This document shows, in pieces, positions 34,247 through 41,466 of a stretch of DNA of 64,000 nucleotides (its first letter is position 1; every line of letters starts with the position of its first letter). A model generated the notes under the pieces. It saw only the letters and a program-made list of their open reading frames with translations. It was not told the origin of the DNA and did not search any database. The stretch is from assembly GCA_035308965.1 (NCBI GenBank), contig DATGFN010000011.1, forward strand, positions 62,001-126,000, in the 5' to 3' direction. The position numbers were made by a program, and so were the translations under genes. This stretch comes from DASYXZ01 sp035308965 (GTDB taxonomy: Bacteria > Acidobacteriota > Terriglobia > UBA7540).

Positions 34247-37069
34247 CTAGGGAATGCGCCGCCTTAGTTCATCGAAATAGTTCAGCAGCATCGTCACATG
34301 GACCGAAGCTTTCTCCCCCGGTTTGGCTTCCGACATCAAGAGCACCAGGAACCGTTTGCCGTCGGGGGCCAGATCCAGGTTCGAAGTCCCCGCGTAGAAG
34401 AGCTGCTTGTCGCACCAAAGTCGTGGCTTGCTGGGCACGAACGAACCACCCTCCACCGTATAATCCATCACCATGATGCGATTGTCCGCTGTCTCATAGA
34501 ACAGCTCGCGGCCGTCCTTGGCCCAGAGCGCATACAATCCGCCCCCTAACGAAATCTGCCATTTGCCCCCGTTCCCGGGCGGGAATGGACGGACATAGAC
34601 TTCGTCAGTCCCCGATTCATTGGATCGGTAGGCGACCCAGCGGCCGTCGGGAGAGAATCGTGGAACATTCTCGTCGGCCGGCGAGGCCAGGAACAACTCC
34701 GGTTTGCCCGGCTTGGGATGATCAGGATCGGCGAGATCCAACCCCAGTGTCCAAAGATCATAGCCGGTATTAGGGTGATGCTCAAAGTACAGAAGCCGCC
34801 GGCCGTCGGGGGAAAAGGACCAGGGAACCAATATGTTCAGGCTCTCCATCAATTGCTGGGGCTCTCCCGCCCCATCACTCCGAACCCACAAAATGCCGAA
34901 ATCGTTTCCGGTGGTCCGGAACACCAGATACTTGCCATCGGGCGACCAAACCGGCACCAACGATCGTCCGTTGAACGTCAGACGGCTTGTGGTGTCCCGG
35001 TCCAAGTCGTGAACGTAAACGTCCGAACCTTCACCGACAAACGCCAACTTCCGCCCATCCGGCGAAAGGCGAGGCGTCCCATAGCTCCCCGGCGCAGCAA
35101 GAACCGGCTGTGTCCTGCCGGAACTGTCCAACCAAGCCATTTGCCAGACCTCGGCCGCGCTCTTGCCAGCGAGATATACGAATGTGCCCGCCCCAGAAAA
35201 GTCGAACTGGCCTGCGCCGGTGGATGAGTTGGAAGCTACATCATCCAACAGAGGCGAGGGTGTGCCTTCTACCTCCAGGCGCTGCGCGTCGAATTTGACC
35301 CCAAAAAGCGCCCCTTGACGCAAAAAAACCAAATGCCCGCTCGGCAGATATCTGCCGTAATACCCGCCATGCTGCAAGATTTTCACCTGGCCGGTTTTCA
35401 GCGAGAGAACTTCAATATTGGCGTTATCTTGCGCGCTGGCCGAGGCCGAACCTGTGAACAGGACTGCTCCTCCGCCGGGCAAGACCTGTGGCCAGCGGTG
35501 AGTAATCTCACCTGGAGCCAGCTTGCTGAGGGGTTCCAGTGCGCCGCCTGCGGCGGGAATCCTATACAAAGGTGAAAGTGTTCCATCTCCTAAGACGATG
35601 CTTCCGTCGTCCCCCCAATTGGCGCCCATCGTGTTAGGGCTGACCGAGCAGAGCGTCACAGGTGCGCCACCCTGGACGGAGATTTTCTTGAGCTGTCCGT
35701 CCGCGATGAACCCAATCCATTGGCCATCAGGAGAGAAGAAAGGATTGCCGCCATTTTCCGTCCCCGGTAAGGTCGTGGCTTGGGATTGATCGAGCAGGAG
35801 AGTGGCGAGTTGCGGCTTTCCGTTTGGTCCATGGGCCGCGAATACCAGTCGCCGGCCATCGGGCGAAATTGCCGTGGTGAGATTGAGCGCCGTCATCGCC
35901 TGGGGCCCCAGATCCACGCTCAACCGTGTCAGCGGCTGCTCCACTGGGCGCGTGGCGCGCCAGAGGGCCACTGCAAGAATGATGGCGGCCAGGCTGGCCA
36001 TTGCTGCCACTGCCCAGGGTAGGGTGCGGGGCCACAGCTTACCACCCCGCGCTTCGCGCTTCCCCTCCTCGGTGAGGAGGGGAGTAAGAGGTGGTCGAGC
36101 ATCGGGGCTGCTCTGAACCTCCTCAAGCGTGATTCGCGCCTCGCCGATGTCGCGCAGGCGGCGCTTGGGGTCTTTGATCAGGCAGCGCTTGACGAGTTCA
36201 ATCACTCTTGGCGGAGTCGCTTCTGACAATCGCCCCCAGTCGGGCTCATCCTTAATCACCGCCGCCAGCGTCTCCGAAACCGTTTCGCCCTCGAAGACTT
36301 TGGTTCCCGTCAACGTTTCGTATAGCACGCACCCGAATGCCCAAATGTCAGCGCGGCGATCGACAGTCTTGCCCTTGGCTTGCTCCGGACTCATGTATGC
36401 CGCCGTACCCAGGATCATTCCTGCCTGAGTGGCCGCGGCGGTGAGCGTGGGCGAATTTGAAATGTTTGTTCCCGATGGGTCAGGGGTCAGCGCCTTGGCC
36501 AGTCCAAAATCCAGCACCTTCACCGCGCCGTCGGGAGTGATCTTGATGTTGGCCGGTTTCAAGTCGCGATGGATAATTCCGCGCTCGTGGGCGAATTCGA
36601 GCGCCTCGGTGATTTGCCTGGCAATGTGGAGAGTTTCATCTAATGGTATCGGTGATGGACGAACCCCCTCACCCCCTGCCCCTCTCGCCTGGGGAGAAGG
36701 AGGGGGCCCCAGGACCTGCGGTGGGCGCCCTACGGACGAGGGCTGGGTGAGGGGTCGTGTCCCTGCAATCCTTTCCGCCAGCGTAGGTCCTTCCACAATC
36801 TCCATCACCAACGCGCGCACACTGCTGGAATCTTCCAGGCCGTAGATCGCAGCAATGTTCGGATGATTGAGCGAGGCCAACACTTGAGCCTCGCGCTGGA
36901 ACCGTGCCATGCGGTCGGCATCGCTGGCCATGGCGGCGGGCAAGACTTTCAAGGCCACTTCGCGATTCAGCTTGCTGTCGCGGGCGCGATACACTTCGCC
37001 CATTCCGCCCGTGCCGAGGGGCGCGACGATTTCATAAGGTCCCAGCTTTGTTCCCGGAGTCAGTGGCAT
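34247..37069 (-). CDS. Ser/Thr protein kinase with TolB-like beta-propeller
   Basis: 940 aa. Kinase domain 10-318: glycine loop LGTGGMGEVY, VALK lysine 41, HRDLKPAN with Asp169, DFG Asp187, APE-like MSPEQ. One transmembrane helix ~350-370, then a C-terminal WD40/TolB-like propeller with repeated blades such as FSPDGQWIGFIAD, LSPDGRKLAFVGEG, WSPDGKYLVFRTT, FSPDGRWVAYRSN. This membrane kinase-propeller layout is abundant in Acidobacteriota. Two in-frame palindromic DNA inserts expand it: residues ~104-141 between kinase lobes' strands and helices, and ~325-344 before the membrane helix. Confidence 0.95.
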   Translation of the reverse strand: MPLTPGTKLGPYEIVAPLGTGGMGEVYRARDSKLNREVALKVLPAAMASDADRMARFQREAQVLASLNHPNIAAIYGLEDSSSVRALVMEIVEGPTLAERIAGTRPLTQPSSVGRPPQVLGPPPSPQARGAGGEGVRPSPIPLDETLHIARQITEALEFAHERGIIHRDLKPANIKITPDGAVKVLDFGLAKALTPDPSGTNISNSPTLTAAATQAGMILGTAAYMSPEQAKGKTVDRRADIWAFGCVLYETLTGTKVFEGETVSETLAAVIKDEPDWGRLSEATPPRVIELVKRCLIKDPKRRLRDIGEARITLEEVQSSPDARPPLTPLLTEEGKREARGGKLWPRTLPWAVAAMASLAAIILAVALWRATRPVEQPLTRLSVDLGPQAMTALNLTTAISPDGRRLVFAAHGPNGKPQLATLLLDQSQATTLPGTENGGNPFFSPDGQWIGFIADGQLKKISVQGGAPVTLCSVSPNTMGANWGDDGSIVLGDGTLSPLYRIPAAGGALEPLSKLAPGEITHRWPQVLPGGGAVLFTGSASASAQDNANIEVLSLKTGQVKILQHGGYYGRYLPSGHLVFLRQGALFGVKFDAQRLEVEGTPSPLLDDVASNSSTGAGQFDFSGAGTFVYLAGKSAAEVWQMAWLDSSGRTQPVLAAPGSYGTPRLSPDGRKLAFVGEGSDVYVHDLDRDTTSRLTFNGRSLVPVWSPDGKYLVFRTTGNDFGILWVRSDGAGEPQQLMESLNILVPWSFSPDGRRLLYFEHHPNTGYDLWTLGLDLADPDHPKPGKPELFLASPADENVPRFSPDGRWVAYRSNESGTDEVYVRPFPPGNGGKWQISLGGGLYALWAKDGRELFYETADNRIMVMDYTVEGGSFVPSKPRLWCDKQLFYAGTSNLDLAPDGKRFLVLLMSEAKPGEKASVHVTMLLNYFDELRRRIP
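36041..36095. repeat. Palindromic repeat inside the kinase gene (juxtamembrane)
   Basis: TCCCCTCCTC (36061-36070) pairs perfectly with GAGGAGGGGA (36074-36083), and ACCACC (36041-36046) with GGTGGT (36090-36095). It is read in frame as part of the linker before the membrane helix (about residues 325-344). It looks like a dispersed intergenic palindrome that has entered a tolerant site of the protein. Confidence 0.65.
36661..36760. repeat. Palindromic repeat inside the kinase domain
   Basis: CCCCTCACCC at 36665-36674 pairs perfectly with GGGTGAGGGG at 36745-36754; inner sequence pairs further with gaps. It encodes a Pro/Gly-rich stretch (residues ~104-141) absent from ordinary kinases between LAERI and LDETLHIARQI. 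The frame stays open throughout. Confidence 0.7.
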
Positions 37070-37222
37070 CTGCGCAGCGGATTATACAGCAAATCTCAGG
37101 GGACGGTTTAGGAGAGGTCGGAGGGAGGGGTGATTGTTGGAAACCTGGGAGAGGAATATACGGCTCTTGCAGTCATACAACGCGCACCTAATGCGGGGAC
37201 TTGAATTCAAAATCAAAACAGC

Positions 37223-37304
37223 CTCTCGCGGAGGCGCCAGGCGCGGAGGATCGAAGAGGAGGACTTCGCTTTGGATTCTTTGCGCCTCAGCGCCTTGGCG
37301 AGAG
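37223..37304. repeat. Intergenic inverted repeat (GCGCC type)
   Basis: CTCTCGC at 37223-37229 pairs with GCGAGAG at 37298-37304, and inner GGCGCC/GCGCC blocks also pair. Resembles a common dispersed bacterial repeat. The rest of 37070-37346, upstream of the kinase gene, shows no gene. Confidence 0.5.
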
Positions 37305-37346
37305 ATTGTTTATTCTTTCGTCGGGTGAGCGAAAATGTTGGCGAAA

Positions 37347-37643
37347 CTACCCGCCCGCGATGGCTCCAATGATTAAATAAGGCTCTTTGCCCGTAGCAAC
37401 TTCTTCAGGAAGCGGAGCGTCGGGTGATTCGTGGGACAGGTCTTCCTCGCAGGCGAAGAAGCGCAGGAACGCCCGCCGCTCCTGCGTGACGTGATCACGG
37501 ATGGAGCCACGCAGCACCGGATATTTGGCTTCGAGGGCGTCGAGCACCGTGCGCTGGGTGACCGCGCCCTCGATTTCAAGCTGCACCTCGCCATCTACTT
37601 TGGCCAGAGTTCGCAGATGCATTGGAAGTTCGACTCGGATCAT
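37347..37643 (-). CDS. MoaD/ThiS-like ubiquitin-fold protein with C-terminal Gly-Gly
   Basis: 98 aa from the ATG at 37643, which overlaps the stop of the upstream gene (4 nt). Beta-grasp features: MIRVELPMHLRTLAKVDGEVQLEI, TVLDALEAKYPVL, and the exact C-terminus IIGAIAGG, whose diglycine is the site activated by E1-like enzymes in MoaD, ThiS and small archaeal modifiers. No MoaE, MoeB or ThiF lies nearby, so its sulfur-carrier or modifier role is open. Confidence 0.8.
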   Translation of the reverse strand: MIRVELPMHLRTLAKVDGEVQLEIEGAVTQRTVLDALEAKYPVLRGSIRDHVTQERRAFLRFFACEEDLSHESPDAPLPEEVATGKEPYLIIGAIAGG

Positions 37644-38818
37644 GCGAGCGTTTGCACCTCCACCGAAAACACTGCAGGAAGATCGCGGACGATAGGCGCC
37701 CAACTATCTCCAGCGTCGGGCGAACAATAAACCTGCCCGCCGGTGGTGCCGAAATAGATGCCGCACGAATCGAGCGAGTCCACGGCCATGGCGTCGCGCA
37801 GCACGTTCACGTAGCAGTCGCGGGCCGGCAGGCCCTTGCTGAGTTCCTCCCACTCGTTTCCGCCTGACTTGCTGCGGTACACGCGCAACTTGCCCTCCAG
37901 CGGAAAGTGCTCGCCATCGCTCTTGATGGGGACCACGTAAATGGTTTCCGGCTCGTGGGCGTGAACGTCAATCACGAATCCGAAGTCGGTAGGCAGGTTG
38001 CCGCTGACTTCTTTCCAATTATCGCCGGCGTCGTCGCTTCGCATCACGTCCCAATGTTTCTGCATGAACAGAGTGGTTGGTCGTGAAGGGTGCATCGCCA
38101 TGTGGTGAACGCAGTGACCGACCTCGGCGTTCGGGTCGGGAATGTACTGCGACTTTAGCCCGCGATTGATTGGCTTCCACGTTTTCCCGCCATCGTCGGT
38201 GCGAAAGGCGCCCGCGGACGAGATGGCGATGTAGATTCGTCCGGGATCGCTTTTATCCAGAATGAGGGTGTGCAAGCACATCCCGCCGGCGCCGGGCTGC
38301 CACTTGGGGCCGGTACCGTGGCCGCGCAATCCGGCCATTTCCTTCCAATTCAGGCCGCCGTCCTTCGATTGGAAAATGGCGGCGTCTTCGATTCCGGCAT
38401 AGACCGTTTCCACGTCAGTCAGGGAAGGTTCAAGGTGCCAGACGCGCTTGAACTCCCATGGGTGCTGCTTGCCGTCGTAAAATTGATGGGTGGTGAGGGG
38501 TTTGCCGGTTTCCGCGCTCGTATCATAAACGAATTTGTTGGCCGCCGGGGGAGGCATGGCGCCGGGCTCGATCTTGATTTCGCCGCCGGGCACTTCCCAG
38601 GTTTTGCCACCATTGCTCGACCTCTGGATTTGCTGACCGAACCAGCCGCTGGTTTGCGATGCATAAATCCGGTTTGGATCAACCGGCGACCCCTTCATGT
38701 GGTAAATCTCCCAGCCCGTAAAGAGGGGGCCTTGCACTTCCCACTTCTGCCGCTTACCGTCGGATGTCAGGATGAATGCACCTTTGTGTGTGCCCACCAA
38801 AACTCGTACGCTGTTCAT
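37640..38818 (-). CDS. Asp-box/BNR repeat beta-propeller protein
   Basis: 392 aa, no signal peptide. Repeated Asp-box motifs of the form SxDxGxxW: RSSNGGKTWEV, QSKDGGLNWKE, RTDDGGKTWKP, RSDDAGDNWKE, RSKSGGNEWEE, SPDAGDSWAP. Such sialidase-like or sortilin-like propellers are often annotated as exo-alpha-sialidase without evidence; the catalytic arginine triad cannot be confirmed. AGGAGGAATGA precedes the ATG. Translationally coupled to the MoaD-like gene, a recurring pairing in bacteria. Confidence 0.8.
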   Translation of the reverse strand: MNSVRVLVGTHKGAFILTSDGKRQKWEVQGPLFTGWEIYHMKGSPVDPNRIYASQTSGWFGQQIQRSSNGGKTWEVPGGEIKIEPGAMPPPAANKFVYDTSAETGKPLTTHQFYDGKQHPWEFKRVWHLEPSLTDVETVYAGIEDAAIFQSKDGGLNWKEMAGLRGHGTGPKWQPGAGGMCLHTLILDKSDPGRIYIAISSAGAFRTDDGGKTWKPINRGLKSQYIPDPNAEVGHCVHHMAMHPSRPTTLFMQKHWDVMRSDDAGDNWKEVSGNLPTDFGFVIDVHAHEPETIYVVPIKSDGEHFPLEGKLRVYRSKSGGNEWEELSKGLPARDCYVNVLRDAMAVDSLDSCGIYFGTTGGQVYCSPDAGDSWAPIVRDLPAVFSVEVQTLA

Positions 38819-39153
38819 TCATTCCTCCTTGTTGGTTTTTGCGCCCGCCCGCGCAGGCTCTTGTTTTTCTCAAATTTCGAATAGCCCAATCTGATTAATT
38901 TCTTGCCGGTTTCCATAATCGAAGCCGGTCCTGCGGTAATGACGTTTGGGCATGCCCGAGATCGACATGCGCAATAAAAAAATACCGCGGGAGCAATTAC
39001 TGATTTACTCCTCCTGGCTCCGGAAACCGAATTCTAACCTAATTAATGGCGAATTGTCCCGCCCCTTGTCTTCTTTGCATGGTAAGGGCACGACTTCCCG
39101 AAATTCTTGCCCTCAAGGGTTGCTATGTTGTTCTACGGCGCCCCCATTGCGTC
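38819..39153. other. Intergenic region without recognisable gene
   Basis: 335 nt between the Asp-box gene and the FUSC-like gene, which both read on the minus strand. I see the ribosome site of the former at its edge and otherwise no ORF, RNA fold or repeat I can support. Confidence 0.5.
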
Positions 39154-39675
39154 TTAATTGCCAGCGTTGCGCGCTAGTCCTAATTCCGATCGACGTTCCG
39201 GCCAAGCAGCCGTCATTGCGAGTCCCACGACAATTCCCAATGAGACTTCGATAAACCTGTGAGCTGCGGCGGTCCAGGCACTTTCGTTGCGCGTGATCAG
39301 AATCACAATCGCGAGCGTAATTCCGGCGTACCGGTACGCGGCCCTTTCGACGCGGACCAGGGAGCAGAAGATCCCAACTGCCAACACGGCCAAGCCAAAC
39401 GCAATAATGTTTCCAGGGTAGTAAGTCGCAACAAGCCCCCCGACCCCAGCCCCCAGCGCCGTTCCCGCGAAGCGCTGCATTGAGACTGGAAATGCGGCGC
39501 CCAAGGTCGATTGCATCACTATCAGCGCTGATATCGAGGCCCAATAAGCATCCGGCATCCGCAATAATCGCGCCAGCAGAATCGAAATCATTGCCGCGAC
39601 GGTGGTCCGGACAGAGTGCAGTATCGTGGATGGGTTATCTTTGCCCTGGATCCAGTCGACCATTCGTTCTCTCAT
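39154..39675 (-). CDS. FUSC-like / aromatic acid exporter family membrane protein
   Basis: 173 aa with about five transmembrane segments: AMISILLARLL, YWASISALIVMQSTLGAAF, FAGTALGAGVGGLVATYY, IIAFGLAVLAVGIFCSLV and FIEVSLGIVVGLAMTAAW. The RFAGTALGAGVGGL and RFIEVSLGIVVGL pattern is that of the N-terminal domain of FUSC/ArAE proteins (YccS, AaeB); this one is a short, membrane-only version. Substrate unknown. Confidence 0.7.
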   Translation of the reverse strand: MRERMVDWIQGKDNPSTILHSVRTTVAAMISILLARLLRMPDAYWASISALIVMQSTLGAAFPVSMQRFAGTALGAGVGGLVATYYPGNIIAFGLAVLAVGIFCSLVRVERAAYRYAGITLAIVILITRNESAWTAAAHRFIEVSLGIVVGLAMTAAWPERRSELGLARNAGN

Positions 39676-39872
39676 TTCTGCTCACCATCCATGCAATTGG
39701 AATGCGGGTTTTTCCACTTTCCCCCATAGTTCCGGTCAGGCGTTTGCCCATCGGCTTCATCGGAGCGCCGTCGATTATTTGCTTGTCATGTTAGGCAGTC
39801 AAGGGTAGATTATCTGCACACCGGGAAAGCCGTACGGTAAATTCAGATTACATCCGACCAGAGGAGAAGAGT

Positions 39873-40754
39873 ATGAAACGCAGGATATTGGTGTCTTGGA
39901 TTGTCGCCATGATGCTGAGTGTGGCGGCCTTTGCCCAGATGCCGGAGCAGTATTTGGACGTAACCATTGCGAGAGTCAAACCAGAGAAGCGCGCTGAGTT
40001 TGACGCTGTCAGCAAGAAGGTGGCGGAAGCCAACCGGAAGAACCAAGGTGATAAATGGATCGCCATGGAAACCACCTACGGTGAAAACAATGTGGTTACT
40101 TTTATCAGTACCCGTGGGAGTTACGCCGATGTTGAGAAAGGTTTTGACGCCTTCATGGGCGCCCTTGGCAAGTCCTTCGGACCGGCAGCTTCTGCAAAAC
40201 TCTTTCAAGATTACAACAGCACCCTCGCTAGTTCCCGCGGAGAAATCCGGCGTCGGCGCTGGGACTTGAGTGCCAACGTGTCCGCCGATGCAGCGACTGG
40301 CGCCAGGATGATCGGGGAATCACGATGGATCCGCACCGTCCGCGTCCGCGTCAGGCCCGGGCATGCAGCCAAATATGAAGATTTCCTGATGTCGCTCAAG
40401 GCGGCAGAGGAAAAAACCAGCGAGAAGCCTGCCGTTCTTGTTTCCCAGGCGGTGGCAGGCCAGGAGGGGATCGTATACTACGTTTCCCGGCTGGGCAAAA
40501 CGCTGGGCGATTTTGACGGCGGCCCAACGATGAAGGACTTGCTGGGAGACGAGGGCTTCCAGAACTATCTAAGGGTCTCAGCCGAGTCTGTGCTGGGAAC
40601 CGAAACTGTGATCAATCGCTTCCTGCCCGAGCTCAGCAATCCGCCGGCGGAATACGCCGCGGCTTCCCCTGACTTCTGGACACCCAAACCAAAACCGGCA
40701 GCCAAGGCCAAACCCAAGGCCGAGGCCGCAAAGCCCGACGCGAAAGAGAAATAG
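39873..40754 (+). CDS. Secreted protein of unknown function, Lys/Pro/Ala-rich tail
   Basis: 293 aa. Signal peptide MKRRILVSWIVAMMLSVAAFAQ, then two similar alpha-beta halves (TIARVKPEKRAEFDAVSKKVAEANRK... and TVRVRVRPGHAAKYEDFLMSLKAAEEK...) that look like duplicated dimeric alpha-beta barrel domains, ending in a low-complexity tail of K, P, A and E (residues ~265-293). Strong ribosome site AGAGGAGAAGAGT. I recognise no named family. Common type of secreted protein in Acidobacteriota. Confidence 0.75.
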   Translation: MKRRILVSWIVAMMLSVAAFAQMPEQYLDVTIARVKPEKRAEFDAVSKKVAEANRKNQGDKWIAMETTYGENNVVTFISTRGSYADVEKGFDAFMGALGKSFGPAASAKLFQDYNSTLASSRGEIRRRRWDLSANVSADAATGARMIGESRWIRTVRVRVRPGHAAKYEDFLMSLKAAEEKTSEKPAVLVSQAVAGQEGIVYYVSRLGKTLGDFDGGPTMKDLLGDEGFQNYLRVSAESVLGTETVINRFLPELSNPPAEYAAASPDFWTPKPKPAAKAKPKAEAAKPDAKEK

Positions 40755-40881
40755 AGATCAATCCTTAAACCAGATCCCGGGCAGAGGCGAAGTACATCTT
40801 CACCTCTGCTCAGGGACTCCCCTCGCGCGAATAGCCACTAAATGTGCCGCGCCTTGCTCGACTTTAATCCTCCTTCCAACA

Positions 40882-41007
40882 GGGTACTGAAAAAGTTAAC
40901 CTGTCATGCTGAGCGTCGCGAAGCATCCCCGTAGTTCCTTGAAAGCGAATGCGGGGATCCTTCGCTTCGCTCAGCATGACATCGCCGGACATTCCTTTTC
41001 AGCATCC
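40882..41007. repeat. Nested palindromic repeat
   Basis: Inner arms TGTCATGCTGAGCG (40902-40915) and CGCTCAGCATGACA (40968-40981) are perfectly complementary; outer arms around GTACTGAAAAAG and CCTTTTCAGCATCC pair imperfectly. Typical dispersed bacterial repeat, possibly a bidirectional terminator. It occupies most of the 358-nt gap 40755-41112, which holds no gene. Confidence 0.75.
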
Positions 41008-41112
41008 TAACCATTCACCTCTAAAACGTCCCGAACAGGGATCGTGAATTTTCCTGTGGCATCCGCACAGAAGGTGTGCCATGCTGATGTGGGCATAACA
41101 CAGGAGGAAGGA

Positions 41113-41466
41113 ATGGGTGATTCCAAGCTCGATTTGCTGCAAGGGACTTTGGACTTGATGGTGCTGCAAACGCTGGCGGCCATGGGTTCACTGCACGGCT
41201 ACGGCATTGCCCGGCGCATTGAGCAGGTAAGTGGTGATCAGGTTTTGCTGAACCAGGGGACCATCTACGCGTCACTGGTGCGGCTGCAACAGCGCGGATG
41301 GATTTCCGCCGAGTGGGGAACTTCGGAAAATAATCGCAAAGCGAAATTCTACTCAATTACCAAGGCAGGGCGCAAACAACTTACGGCCGACGCGGCTTAC
41401 TGGCAGAGGCTTTCAGGTGTGATGGGGCGCGTCCTCGCCATGCAAGATGGAGGAGGGAAGAGATGA
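41113..41466 (+). CDS. PadR family transcriptional regulator
   Basis: 117 aa from the ATG at 41113 behind AGGAGGAAGGA. PadR winged helix: LLQGTLDLMVLQTLAAMGSLHGYGIARRIEQVS, NQGTIYASLVRLQQRGWISAEW, KFYSITKAGRKQL. In Acidobacteriota such regulators almost always precede ADOP permeases; here the stop overlaps the permease start by 4 nt, so it most likely controls that permease. Confidence 0.93.
   Translation: MGDSKLDLLQGTLDLMVLQTLAAMGSLHGYGIARRIEQVSGDQVLLNQGTIYASLVRLQQRGWISAEWGTSENNRKAKFYSITKAGRKQLTADAAYWQRLSGVMGRVLAMQDGGGKR

Noticed and set aside
37640..38818. True exo-alpha-sialidase
   Set aside because: Asp-boxes are clear, but no signal peptide or confident catalytic residues; kept as a propeller of unknown activity.
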